DNA of 64,000 nt from Ephydatia muelleri (Eukaryota; Porifera; Demospongiae; Spongillida; Spongillidae). A program made the position numbers and the translations under genes. Location: positions 4,898,610 to 4,962,609 of the forward strand of contig JABACO010000022.1 of NCBI GenBank assembly GCA_013339895.1. The letters run 5' to 3'. Of the stretch, positions 13,317-25,300 are shown one piece after another (position 1 is the first letter of the stretch; the number at the start of each line of letters is the position of its first letter). The notes under the pieces were generated by a model. The model saw only the letters and a list, made by a program, of their open reading frames with translations. It had not been told where the DNA came from and made no database searches.

Positions 13317-15384
13317 TACATACATGCATACATAAACTTCTACTGAAATTGTCAATTCATCTGGAGATGCAACATTGTACAACCCATCCCTTCTGAAAAG
13401 AAATTAACAAGACACATGGATTCTATCTTTAGTACGGTGGGAATTCTAAATACATCTTCCATCTTGATCACGGCTCCAGGTAGGCCTTGAATTGTGCGTG
13501 TTTATGTTTTAGTAATGTTTGATATCTGATACACATTGCTGAATTGGATAGCAGTCCCATTGAAGTACCACAGTACATGACTGGTTATAGCATTTGCCAG
13601 GACTTGGAATATTAGTGTGTGTAATTGCTTTCCAGATTTGCCACAACAATGGATGATATAACTGAAAGGTAGATTTCTAAACACAAATGTAGAGATACAA
13701 TTATGTATTTGTGTATGAGCACAGGAAAATTAGTATCAGGGGAATTAGTGCTATCAACCACTAGTTCTCCCCCGCCCACCCCCCATCCCACATGCATCCC
13801 AAAGACACACACAGAAACAGTTGTTTACTTGGTAGGCTTACGATCACAGCCCACTGTCCCCATACATTGGTGGTCCCATTTGATACTGAGCACTGGTACA
13901 TCCCAGAGTCACTAAGCAGCATAGAAGGGATGCTCAGCAATGACCCAGAGATCAAGGTGTGTGAACTATTGGTTAGCACTGCACCATCCTTATACCAGCT
14001 CAGTACAATCTCTGGAGAAACATGATAGACACAACTGAAGGAGGCAGAATCGCCCTGCACATAGTCGAAATTATTGGTCGGACTGGATTTCAGGGAAGGT
14101 AGAGCTACGTAGGACAGAAAACAGCAAAAGGATATTTAAACAACTAAACCAGTTACACTTCAGTTACCCAGGACAATGAGTGTGGCTGTATACGATGCTG
14201 TCGACATCAGTTCAATTGTCCCACAAAACACCAAACACTCTATGGTCATCCCACTGTCATTCGTAGACACAGGACCTGTCAAAATACCAACACCTTTCTG
14301 CGGTGAATTTAAAAGTCCAGCTTGTAGATGTGAGCCAGGAAGAACATCGAATATCCAAAAGTATATATCAATACTCCCAATTACTGCAGCAAACATAGAG
14401 AATGTGATATTTCTATCTCCTTCGTATGCTACAACATCGGTCAAAGGTTTGTACACATGTGACTGGAAATTGTAATATCCTAAAGGGAGTAGGAAGGATG
14501 GGTGAATTTGGGTTATGTATGAGAAAAATCTAACCAGCTGTGCTGAAACTGTATACTGTTGCAGTACCCAGAGGTGAATTTGACTGATTGGCTGCTGCAC
14601 AATGAAATGTCTTTTTTACTAACAAAGCTGGATTGAAGTTACGAATAATGAGGTATAGACCACCATATAATATAGTGTAGGGGTTGTTGATTATCGTTGG
14701 ATTAGGTACAGTTATGTTCTGCTCATCAAGCCATTCTATGGACAGTGGGATGTTTCTGCCAGATATGTCGCAGTACAAAGCCACATCATCGAAATACGAA
14801 CTTATTGCAGTACTTTCCAAAAAGTAGGTGACCTTTGCTGGGCCTTGGTAAACACCAAATGCTGAAGAGGAATTGGTTGGAAAATCGAAGTTAATGACAC
14901 TAACATCCATATCATCCAGATGCAATTATTTCTTCCCAAGAATGCCCTGCACTCACAAATAGTGTACACTTTTGTCATGGTACCTAAGATGGTACCAAAA
15001 ATGTTGGTAGCAGCACACTGGTATTGTACACCAGCTGTTGAGCTGTCCAGTCCATCTGTCACGCTTGGTATCATCAGGGAGCCATTTACCAAGCTCCCGT
15101 TGAATTCCGTGAGGGGAGCCCCGCCCCTGTACCAAGAAATGGTAGGAAAAGGCCAGCCATCAGCCGTGCAATTCAGCTGTAAGCTCGAGTGCGGAAATAC
15201 GTATGTTGTTTGCGGTTGACTGATGAAAATGGGGGGCCTACCAGACACTGAAACTGAATATTTATTAAATAAACAGATAAATTCACAAATTACTTTAGCA
15301 AAAATGGTGAATCTTACTTGCATAGATACATAATACTATGTTTTTGAGAACGAACAATTCCACTATCAAATGTTTGACGCCCAT
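10047..15384 (-). CDS. Ig-domain single-pass membrane receptor, six Ig-like domains
   Basis: This is a predicted type I surface protein of 655 residues; I do not recognise an orthologue. Exons (minus): 15318-15384 signal peptide (start MGVKHLIVELFVLK), then one Ig-like domain per exon at 14957-15247, 14535-14861, 14168-14479, 13829-14104, 12218-12457 and 11888-12142, and 10047-10246 for the membrane helix (ISVGGSIALSLLVLVLVMVV) and a tail of about 35 residues. All internal introns are phase 1, and the exons sum to exactly 656 codons. Domain 1 shows LNCTADG, SWYRGG and YQCAATN; domain 4 FSCVY, SWYKDG and YQCSVSN; domain 6 ILCTV, SWYKNG and YACYVGG. The domain from 14168-14479 lacks the usual first cysteine, and that from 12218-12457 has F in place of the core W. 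The short tail has no obvious ITAM or ITIM. Adhesion or allorecognition is possible but only inferred. Confidence 0.82.
12603..13114. mobile_element. MITE-like element with CAGGG(C/G)TGTAGC termini and long G run
   Basis: The left end reads CAGGGCTGTAGCTAAAG and the right end GGCTACACCCCTG, imperfect inverted repeats. Each is followed inward by a G tract or C tract; the left one is about 34 bases of G near 12631-12664. It lies in an intron of the Ig receptor gene. I could not align a convincing 8-bp target duplication. The interior, with cysteine- and histidine-like spacing near 13010-13060, could be a relic of hAT coding sequence, but this is weak. Confidence 0.6.
13268..13326. repeat. (CA)n microsatellite passing into (CATA)n
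   Basis: An almost perfect CA dinucleotide run is followed by CATA/CATG units. It is intronic in the Ig receptor gene. Reading frames across it on either strand are artefacts of the repeat. Confidence 0.95.
13390..13690 (-). pseudogene. Decayed or alternative Ig-like exon inside the Ig receptor gene
   Basis: Between the fourth and fifth Ig exons the minus strand carries Ig-like pieces in different frames: ISSIVVANLESNYT, then SHVLWYFNGTAIQF, then DGLYNVASPDELTIS. These look like B-C strand and E-F strand segments of one Ig domain. Stop codons and frame changes separate them, and the flanking exons splice in frame without it. It is probably a degraded domain exon; a two-exon alternative domain is less likely. 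Confidence 0.45.
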
Positions 15385-15499
15385 CACTGTTGTTTCTGTA
15401 GCGTCGATTGATTTACATAACAACGTAGCCTATAGCAATTACGTAGCTACGAGTACGAAAAATAATTTGGGTTCTGGTCCAGAAAAGTAAGCTAAACTA

Positions 15500-15857
15500 C
15501 AACGGTGCTAGATACTACACAGTTTGTCGAACTCAGATTTTGGAAAATTAGTCGGAAAATCTATGTTTCTCAAAAAGATATTTTCTACTCGTGCTTAGTC
15601 GTACGTGGTAACAAGTAAACAACACCACAGGGCCTCTGCGCCTCGCGGTCGTATCAGGCCTATCGTGCGAAGTACACAAACAAATAAATCCACTGCAAAG
15701 TGGTAGCCATTTGTTCTTGAATGTGCCTAATGATAAGATCGAGGCTAGGGATAACGCCAAACATATCAGCGATAGGCCTAGTTTTAAAAAGGGAAAACGC
15801 ACTTGCAATTGGCGCTTTTCCGACTACATGTAAGTTGGGAAAGTAACGGATCCGGTG
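15500..15857. mobile_element. TTAA-flanked element remnant related to the one at 41.6-42.9 kb
   Basis: The right end is CGGATCCGGTG followed by TTAA at 15858-15861, matching the right terminus of the 41632-42863 element. The left side shares TTTGTCGAAC and GAAAATTAGTCGG with the left inner terminus of that element. The left tip is degraded, so its boundary is approximate. It sits just upstream of the first exon of the Ig receptor gene, in its likely promoter region. TTAA target sites are characteristic of piggyBac-type elements. Confidence 0.6.
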
Positions 15858-16369
15858 TTAAGTATAGCTATCGAAATATAAATATTACACTGAATTCGCC
15901 CTGCCGCTCGTTTCCGAATCACGCCAGATACCTGAAATAAGCACACCGGTGAGCGACGGCCGGGGTAGTAATTCTGTTTCATGGTTTGTTACAATTTACT
16001 GCATCCTATAATCTTTGCCCTCATTCGCACTCAGAATAGCATGCAGTCTCGAGCTCAGTTTTTTCTTTTCTTTTCAAATGACATCTAACATGAAGCGAGT
16101 TTTCCAACCCGGCGAGAACTTAATTCGCACACTTTTTTATGATCCCATACATTTTTTATTTTTTTTGCGTTACAACCGATCGCGAAGACGAAAAAGGGCG
16201 CAAAATTGTTTGTATGGGAAGTGTGTGAAGGAACTCACGTCCAGCAGATGTGCTTGTTAATGGGTGGGAAAGAGCAAAACCTCGGCCTCTGGTGTAAGAG
16301 CTTTCTTTGGCCACTTTGGGTGATGTTTGTAAATCAGCAGGAGTTGCAGAGTACACAGCAGAGTGATCC

Positions 16370-17130
16370 AAAGTGTCAGGAGTTGGGGTGAGTCTGTAAT
16401 CCCCTTTGCTGTTGAAACATATGGCAATTGAGGCCCTAAACATCTTCTAGTGACTGGCCTATCAATCAATCAGAGCTACCCAAAGTCAAAGATCATTTTG
16501 GAAATCTATGGTCGGTTCAATCTTTCTCAAGTGAGGTGAGTAGCTAGAGCCATCCTGTCTAGGAGAGTTGTTCCAAGTTAACTGTTTAATTTTAGGTGTC
16601 ATTATGTGTGTGTTGTACATGTGAAATTATTTATACTAGTACGAATAATAATACAAATAATAATAATAGATGGTGGTTGGGTCTTGATAATTCAGGAGTT
16701 TCCCTGTGTCTCCTTGTTCTGACATCATTCTTGACCCTTGCAGACGTGGTGGAGATGTGGTTGTACGGCACAACCATTTGTGTGACATCTGCCAATTTTT
16801 GTCGTTGTGCCCATCTATAAGTGAGAGTTGAAGTAGGGTATGGTTTATCCAGGACCGTATCAACTCTCACCCTGCAGACATCCTTGTTCAGGGTTGGGAC
16901 AGAGGCATGCCAGCTGCCTTCTATGTCACAGTCACCTCACCACTTACCCCTGTCACCCCGAATGAGGCTAGTGTATCTGTGGCAGCCCACACAGCTGAAA
17001 TAAGGAAGCATGCAGCCAATGACAGAAAGGTGCCAGGACTTAGGGTGGAAATGTGCATGGCAACTAGGCCCATAATGTTTTCTCCCACCTTGCATTTTCC
17101 ATCAGCCAGTCTATCTCCAAACCAAAAATA
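16370..17130 (+). pseudogene. Rearranged fragments of a retrotransposon ORF (LINE-like C-terminal region)
   Basis: At 16740-17130 the plus strand reads, with frameshifts, RRGGDVVVRHNHL, then KPAAF-like MPAAFYVTVTSPLTPVTP, then EIRKHAANDRK. At 16370-16540 it reads DPKCQELG, FAVETYG and IYGRFNLSQV. From memory these are consecutive parts of one ORF tail common in cnidarian and sponge retroelements, and here the later part precedes the earlier part. There are many stops and no intact gene. The family name is not certain. Confidence 0.55.
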
Positions 17131-17295
17131 GTAGTTGCCTCAACATGTCTTTAGTGAGGTCCGTGGCAAGGACCATCATGGGAAGGGAGTTGGTCCAGGG
17201 TCATTTGAAGTCCTGCTTCTAGTTGAACTGTAGGCTTGTTTGTATGTAGTATTGGTTCTAGTGCATTTTCTGTAATGTTTGTTTTTTGGATCAAT

Positions 17296-17322
17296 TAATA
17301 ATAATAATAATAATAATAATAA
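17296..17322. repeat. (AAT)n microsatellite
   Basis: A run of about nine AAT/ATA trinucleotides lies in intergenic sequence and is immediately followed by unique DNA. Confidence 0.9.
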
Positions 17323-17879
17323 CACCCTATGCCTTGCACAGACATACAGAAGACAGCAACTTTCAGTTATCTTTGTTTCTCAATTGGAGTCATGTGACAC
17401 CAGTAATACGGTCATCATGCATTAACCTACTGCTGTCATCACTTTTCCTCTGATTTAATTGGGTCAGGATTGGAAGGGAAAGGTGAGGAAGATAAAATGG
17501 AGTAACAATGAGATCCCACATCCTGTTAGGAGAGGCTTGTGTTATGAAATCTTTTATCATCAGTGAATCATTGATCCATTAATTTTGTCATTTAATATCA
17601 AATGAAAGAGCTCAGATTGTAATACACTCTTTGTTATGCATTAACAACATAGACACAAATAATTCAACAAAATATAATGCAAAGCTGCAAACAAGAAAAG
17701 AAAAAGCTAAGCCGAAGAAAGTTTAACAGCCACCTCCCCACATTGCTTTCTTGCTTCCACTACTTTGCTTTACGACTTTTCTTTTTCTATTTTTTCCCTA
17801 CTTCACTAGTATCTTTTAGTACCTAACATCTCATGGCGATAAACAATAGCACTCTTTTGTTTCAGAATTATGTGCATTG

Positions 17880-17965
17880 GGCTTGGAGGCATGTGTACCT
17901 GGGTTATGGCGTAGTTGGTACAGCATTGGGCTTGGAGGCAGTACCTGGGTTCAATTCGGTGTAAG
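17880..17965 (+). mobile_element. tRNA-derived SINE head
   Basis: An A-box-like TGGCGTAGTTGG (17907-17918) and a B-box-like GGTTCAATTCG (17948-17958) are spaced as in a tRNA-type internal RNA polymerase III promoter. The intervening segment does not fold into a full cloverleaf, so this is a SINE head rather than a functional tRNA. A segment reading GCTTGGAGGCA...GTACCTGGGTT occurs twice (near 17880 and 17932), indicating a local duplication of the head. No clear A-rich tail was identified. Confidence 0.55.
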
Positions 17966-18459
17966 GCATCTTCCTTTGTTTTCCAGAACATGCTAAGCCC
18001 CTCCAACAATCAGAGTGGAAAAACACAAAGGTGCTGGAGTACTATTTTATTGTTTGGACTACTTTGCTTGTATGTCTGCTTTCATCAATTTTCTAGTATC
18101 ATTTGTTTTTATCTTTCCACTACTTTTACTTTATTAAGCTCTATTCTTTAAACTATGAATTCTTACTATCTTTACCTGGCAACCTGTCTTTAACTGCCAA
18201 ACAGTACTTAAAAAAACACACACACCGAGAAAACGTCCATGAACTCCAACAAAACCAAACACAGCTGTTCTTTTTCAGCCATGATAGTGTTTTTTCCAAC
18301 CTTCATGACCATATTCAATACCAAGGACTGATTTTGCAATGACACATATGGTTTTTTTGTCACAGGGGATACACATGTTGTAGTTTTTGGCCAGTTGCTC
18401 CATTGATGCTATGGTAACATACATTTTAACTGTGACAGCTTCTTCACCAGGATTGAATA

Positions 18460-18537
18460 CCGGGTATCCACGAAAGAACGCAATGCTTTTGAACGGGAAT
18501 AACATTTGATAGATTGCGTTCTTTCGTGGACACCCGG
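18460..18537. mobile_element. 78-bp mariner-like MITE with TA duplication
   Basis: The 25-bp arms begin CCGGGTATCCACGAAAGAAC and are reverse-complementary to the right end with one mismatch (TATCC versus TGTCC). A TA lies immediately outside each end (18458-18459 and 18538-18539). The spacer is under 30 bp. The structure is that of a very short Tc1/mariner-class MITE or solo hairpin. Confidence 0.8.
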
Positions 18538-21299
18538 TATAATCAATAGGATGACTCCTGACAATGGTCTCATGATATCGATGGCATACCCTACCATCAC
18601 CGCAACCACAACCTTCAACCATCGATGTACCTTCTTCTGCACTCTGAGTGATGACGCTCACCATAATTTCAGTCTCACTTTTCGGTGGTATTCACAACTG
18701 ACACTGGAGCAGCTGTTTCCCTTGTTTGACAAGATATGGCTGAAAGTAATGGTGGTCTTCAGTTGGTACCATGGTTGGGACAGACACTGAATGGATCACT
18801 ACTACATACGCATGGACAGGGACTCCTCCAATTCACATTGCAAGATAAGTCTTTGAAGCCAGTGTCATAGTGACCAGTGATCTCAAGGTCGAGGTGATCC
18901 TCAGGGTGGGCAGAAATACAGCTGTGTAATTGATTGCGGGTGTAAAATGTTATGTATCCCATCCAAGCATATTTTCATGCAGTTCCTGGGAAGCACTGCT
19001 GCACTACCTAGAGAAGTGGACCTAGTCACAGTAGAGAAACATCTTGTATAACATTGGAGTAGATTTTTCCATGTACTCTATAATTTGCACCACTAGAGAG
19101 AGACAGTGTTGGTACAGTTAAAGGGTGTTGTTCGCGGGCATTTACAGGTTTACCCCCTGATAATACTGGGCTCTTCGCATCGGGGGCATGGAAATTTCCT
19201 GCTGCTCTCTAGGTTTAGAATTCACTCTGCATGCATGTGCAATGTTCAGTAACGTAATTATGTCAGGAGTCATGACGTGTGTTATTACATTACATTGCAC
19301 TAGCTAACATTGTTCACACTCTACAATACTAAATTGTTGTTTGCTATACCTAGAATGCGCATATATGGCCCTGGCAATGGCTCAAACCAGGGTGAAATTG
19401 AGCCTGCCATACATGTATATTTCAGCCAAGATTGCAGGAGGAGATGCTGGATGTGAGGAGCTGCGCTGCCTTGCCTGTTATCATATATGTCAATACAGCA
19501 AAGTAGGACACAAACCCACCCCACAAGCACTTGAATTGGGGTCAGTGTTTTCTCACCTCACCTTTTATTATAAACAAAGCAATTTCTATCACACTAACAA
19601 GACGTGAGTTGTAAGATTTTTATCTATGACTGTACTGCATTAGGAGTGTTAATTGAGAATGACAATACACTCATGTACATGTGGTTATTCTGGACAGTGA
19701 TACCTCTTGCCTCTCAATTTCCATGATTGAGCTACTTAGCAGACCAAAATGAGAGAAGCTTGAAGCCGACAGCAAAAACTTGTCTTTGTCTACCCTTCTT
19801 ATAAAGCCATACCACAGATATCTATTAAAAATACATGCATTGTTTCTCTATACAGTATAACCTGCTGCAATGCCACTGAAAATTTTTAGCATGTACTGTA
19901 TTTGACATAGTTACTTGTCACTTTGAAATATTAAATCCAGTTCCTACACTACAGGTCAAGAATTAAAATAACACACATTCAATACGCGTTGAACATGAAT
20001 GATATTCATGCATGTAGAAATGAATTAATCAGAGACAGAAGTTTCCAGTTGTCAGTAGCTATAGATATAGCTGTTGAGGTTGTATGGCAGCAAAACTTCA
20101 TCAGGATGTGATACTTTGGTGGAAGAAAAATGAAAACACATTGCCCTGCAAGGAATAGAAAACAGTGTGAAATACAAATGACTGGAACCGATCTGCATGT
20201 ATATATTTCGCTATATGTGTTCAACATATCAATGGCCCAGAATTTGGAAAGGTGAGGGAAGGGAGGTAGGGAGAGAGGTGAAGAAAATAGTGTGCTGTAT
20301 ATTAAAGGGGGGGGGGGGGGGGGGCGAGGGGGAGAACATAAGTGCAAAGATTTGTGGCCTTGCGGCAAAAAGGGGGGATCCAAAACAAAGCACCCAATAC
20401 TGCATGATGTAATGGGAGTTCGGGTCCAATGGGAAACATTCCACCATCAAAGCTATTGGCTGCCCAAGATAGCAGCTCACACACCACTGCATACTGAGTA
20501 AACAACACCTATTACAGTCCAGGTTACCAGTCCAAGCTTTCCTTCTGTGACCCAAAGGCATTGGTGGATAGAGCAACAGACTGGTAGATTGAAGATGTTC
20601 TTCAGCTTGGCTGGTACACTGTATTTACAGTAGGATGTCAGGTTGCCACACTCAAAAATTAGATATCGTGATATCACAATACAGCACACTGACACAATTG
20701 CAGCAATTCATTCTGTGTATTAGTTGCTTAGGGTTGTTGAGCATGGTTAGTTGTATCCAGATGGTGACGAGCTTGCCAAAGACAACTGATCCTCCCAGAG
20801 GTGTTGTAGATACTAGTGTGGTGCCTTCTGTGGCAGTTAAAGCACTAATGGAATCTCGAGTCCCACACACATGTTGTTTCTTCAGAGGTTTACAGTATTT
20901 CATGCAATGTGCAGTATGGTGCCAAAGGCTTGTCCGCAAAGTGAATGAAGTTGGTAGAGGCTGGAAGGGAGAAATTTTACGACGGAATCAGGATTTGGGT
21001 GAAAGGTTGACCCTAACAGGTGAACAGTTGGCTTTACTTGTAGTCTATGTGTTAATCCCTATCTGCCAAAACATCTGCCAGCTTCTACTTGTGTGCATCT
21101 CAGCTGGTTATAGTTCTGCAGGAGATAAATGAATGCTGTTCATCCCAACACCAGCAGATTGGTGTAGAGGGTTCAGTTGTGGATCTAGAGATGCTGTTTG
21201 ACAATCACAACCAGGCCTTCTATTCTGCAAAATGGTATCCACATTTGTACTGGCTTGCTTCGTATTCCAACTCCTTTGCCACAATTTCCACAGACTTGA

Positions 21300-21500
21300 A
21301 AGGACCAACTGCCTAAAGGTTGTTTCTGAGGAAGTCTCTTATAATAATGGATGATAGTAGGCTGTCATATGATTCTGGAGGCAAGCTAAGTGATTTGAGG
21401 TTCCTGACACACCCTTCGATATTGCTGTAGAAATGGGAGAGTTCTAAGCCATGTGCAGAGAGGAACAGCACACAGCTGCAGGGGCAGGTCTGCATGTATG
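21300..21500 (-). pseudogene. BEL/Pao-type gag fragment (DUF1759-like)
   Basis: The minus strand reads LELSHFYSNIEGCVRNLKSL followed by PPESYDSLLSSIIIR. This fits the conserved segment of BEL/Pao gag polyproteins that runs from a helix with ESHVRxLxSLG to PPESYGxLLxPxLL. It is followed on the same strand by a tryptophan-containing stretch and then stops. No protease, RT or LTR was seen nearby. Assignment rests on one short motif. Confidence 0.45.
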
Positions 21501-22387
21501 TGTTTATTAACTACTTGCTATTTGTTGCAAAATCACTTGAGTAGCATCAGCATCTATAGTTCAAGGCAGTTAAAGAGATACTCGAAATTGCATCTGTAGT
21601 GGTACTACATGTATCGAGCAGGATGTTCAGAGATGGAAATTGATGTCAGAAGGCTTTGAGATTGGTGCACACCAATGATTTAAGTTAAACATCTCAGGCA
21701 TGATCCAGTTGGTGAGTTTTAAATTGAACTTCTTTGAGTACTACCCTTGGGAGTTTCACTATTTGTACTCCTCTTCTTTCCAAACTTCTCTATAACAGAT
21801 GCACAAGAGGTAGGAATGTAGCGTTCCCAAACGACTTAGGGCTGCAAGTCACTCAAATGGGCACATTGTGGCATGTAGTAGGGCCCTGTGCTGTGCACCC
21901 ATGACGTGGTTAAAGCACCAGCGACTGCAGCTCAGTACAGTCAAAGATGTGTTTGGATTGTGCTGCAGAAATGGCCGATTCGAGGATGATGATGATGATG
22001 AAGCAATGACCCTTTGTCACATACGCCCACCTGGTCAATATCTTTCTTATTCAGTTATTCCTTTGATTTTACATAATATTTTGCCAGTCATGTTATTGGA
22101 TAACCAGGATCGATAGAACCATGTGAACTACACTACAAGACAAACAATTCCTCTAAATCACATGCTCTTACATTCAATCAAAGCTCCATTTACAGATAAT
22201 AATCATGTGAAAGATTACACATAGTGGTCAACATTGGAATAAGCAGAAGTGGTGAATTAAACATGCAACCAATATTCTATCGGCTAGTGACTAAAACACA
22301 ATTAAAATTAGTATCATATTAGGTTGTTTTTATACATGAAAGCTTTAGAACTCTCTTGCAAGGTATATAGCTAAGCTGTACTACAGG

Positions 22388-25300
22388 TTAATAAGCTAGC
22401 AAATGAGTAAGTATTTGGGGGTAATTACTTGCATGTGTACCTGTGTTTTGAGTCACAACAGAATAATCTTCAATCAGCCTGACACAGTTCACTGGAAGCT
22501 GTGATGACTGCTGGTGTGGAATGTGTATCACTGACACAACATGTTGCACGTCTAAACAGGTACTGAAAAGAGAACTAATCATTGGCATTTATTGCTAGTC
22601 TAAAATACGTAGCGAACAAATAATAGTAATAATGCTAATCACAGCAATCTTGAAGTGTTACAAATGATTACCCAATTTGCTGACTAGTTTCAATTTTTTC
22701 CCACATTGCAGAAAACAAATCGAGGGGGGAAATCTATATTTGTGAGAAATGTCAATAAAGCAACAGCAATCTGTAGCCCACTGCTGACCTTGCAATTCAA
22801 AATTGGCACATGCTGAAAAAGATCACTGAACTCAATATTGATTCTAGGTAGTTCTGAGACGTAAGTCACTCCATTTTCACTGGTAAAAGCTGCACTATAC
22901 AATTAAAGAAGCATCACAGTACATGTAGGTCAAGTATTGAAACAACAGGTGTATGTCCTGTGTATATAATCACATCAGTATGCTACTGATGACACAGAGT
23001 AAATTACTTTATTGAAAGTACTGTTGGGACTGGTTCCTGAGGGCAAAGTTTCAAGAATACAGGTTTTAGGTCTGAAAAATAATGTACATGTAAGTGATGG
23101 CAACTCACACATTAGGGTACACACCTGATGAGTACAAAATTCCATTTTCACCGACTGTTACGTATGGGATGCAAATATCTACATTTCAAAGAGAATAATG
23201 CAATAATTTGATAAGAAACGATTACTTACTTTCACATGGATTGTAAGGACCATTTGCAGTTACTCTTATAGTGAATGCATACAGTCGTTTGGAAATTTCA
23301 GCTGGCCAGTGTGTCTATAGTGTCAAGGAATATCGAATATGAAAGAAAATTTTATGATCTCTTACAGTTAGTATGTTGTACTCCAATGTGACTGCTCCAT
23401 GAACAGAGGTATCAAGGTTGTCCAAGTAATACTGCACAACATCTACTAGCAAAAGGCAAAACAGTGTATATGTGCTACCTCAGCAGTGTGGAGGATACCT
23501 TGGCTTGTATGTTCCCTTGTACATTCGCTGTATGCATTGGATGATGGCTTTGATACCCTAAGTCAAATTGAACAAAACTTACACACCATATACAGTGCAC
23601 ACAATGTGGAATGCAGGCCTTACAAAATGCACTAGCACAAATGGTTAATGTAAGTGCAATGATGGGATGTAACTTCTGATGGTTGTTTGAAGCAATGATG
23701 ACTTGTCTAAATTTACAATATTTGAAGAGCTATGGAACAGCTTAAGACAGTAGTTAGTCATGAAGGCTTGTAATTGTATGAAGAAAACAGAGTGAAGTTT
23801 CTTCATTGCTTGAGCAAAGGTCCGTGTATGCAAAGGTACATGTATGTAGCTTAAACCACATATGCATAACAGTCCAATGCATATGTCTCCTTTGCTTTAG
23901 ATCATTGTGGCTGGACACCTTTGAATACTAAGAAACCCTAGGTATTTTGAATCCTATCAAATATACAATAGAATTAATTCATTTTTGAAAAAGCCTGACA
24001 AATCAATTGGCATGTGTAATAGCCAATCTTTAATGTCAAAGGAATGTAACGCACCCTGTTTCTCATCATTACATGCACTTACATTCACTTGCACAGTTGC
24101 ATGGGACCTCCATTATGAGTAAAGCCAATATGTGTGTGCTAACTGAGGATGTGATGTGACATCACTGTGCACACAGTTTTGATAGGTTCAAGAGAGAGAT
24201 AGTTCACACTCGCCATGTAATTGTTTTTGGAATCAACATTCAGCACTCAAACAATCAACAACCAGCACTCCCAATCCAGCCGCATCTTTGTCCGTAAACT
24301 GATCATACCTAGATAAGGTTAAAAATGGCGACAACGTTTGAATTTCAGGTGCTTCGTATACTTTCCCAGTTATTCTTGCTGAGAGGAAGATAAAAAAGGA
24401 GAGTGGATGAGGAATACTGCAGCCCCAATACTGTACACACAAACAACATACATGTACTATAGAAATTTTGGCATTATACGCATTCATTCTAAAAAACAAA
24501 ATTACAACATAAGCATGGGTCTATAATGATTAAGAAACTGCATCACGACCATTACCAAAATAGCCATACATACAGAGTATGCCAAAATTGATAATACATG
24601 TACACCTGTACAGATGCATAATTAATTTGGTAATACATGCAGCCGAGAGTGTAATAACAGATACAGTTGCTATAGCTTTAACGACTGTATTTTATAAAGG
24701 TATACTTTCCAGAAATAATTAGAAGGCTTTGTTACTTGAATGTCACAACATAAAATGAATTGACCCGTTAGTGGTCAAAGGTGTCAAATGGACCATAGTC
24801 GATAATTTGGACGATACATGTATATACGTTATACCCCCAAGAAACATGCGCACATACGATGTAACAGAGCAGAACAACTGGATTCTGAGAGTAATAGAAG
24901 GGAAGTGGATTACTTTTTTTGTGGTCATTTCCAGAAAAGGCAGTAGTGGAAATTTTAGAGCTTACTACACACTCCATGCTAAAATCAAAGCCAAGGGGGC
25001 TGTTCAAGTACACAAAATGGACACACAATGTACAGACATGGACTCATCCACACAAATGGACCATGGTGGATAGTAACCTGTTAAAGAAGGCTATGGTCCA
25101 TTTTTGTGGATGAGTCTATGTTTGCATGGCATGGAAAAGATAGAAATGTTTGTAGCGATGGCATGCCATATGTTACAAAGATAGCTAGAAAGCCCAAAGG
25201 AGTGGGTGCTGAGCTAAAGGATGCCGCTGACTCTGAGACTGACATTATCATTCATCTAGAGTTACAAGACGTGGCAGAGCACACGGCAGCACTCACAGAT

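Larger units (their letters stand above)
17970..22387. other. Gene-free spacer between Ig receptor gene and AP5B1 3' end
   Basis: Apart from the small MITE and a BEL/Pao scrap listed separately, I found no supported gene. A poly-G tract of about 18 bases lies near 20307-20324. Open frames here (for example near 20635-21132) have no recognisable domain and poor codon character. A minus-strand stretch around 18600-18960 is partly open, but I could not place it in any family. Confidence 0.5.

Noticed and set aside
13072..13335. Open frames on both strands across 13.1-13.3 kb.
   Set aside because: They are produced by the CA/TG microsatellite and carry no protein signature.
14530..14925. An extended start of the second Ig exon upstream of 14861.
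   Set aside because: The acceptor at 14861 has the better pyrimidine tract and is the only one giving phase 1; the longer version breaks the frame.
15548..15808. A minus-strand hydrophobic frame (LSLICLALSLASILSL) looked like a signal peptide for the Ig receptor.
   Set aside because: It begins at a non-ATG codon, and the exon at 15318-15384 supplies an ATG, a signal peptide and the correct splice phase.
20555..20600. A short stretch with GGTGGATAGAGCAACAGACT resembling a tRNA D-arm and anticodon arm.
   Set aside because: No B box or acceptor-stem pairing could be found.
20635..21132. A 165-codon plus-strand open frame.
   Set aside because: It has no recognisable domain and overlaps minus-strand frames of a degraded retroelement; probably chance.
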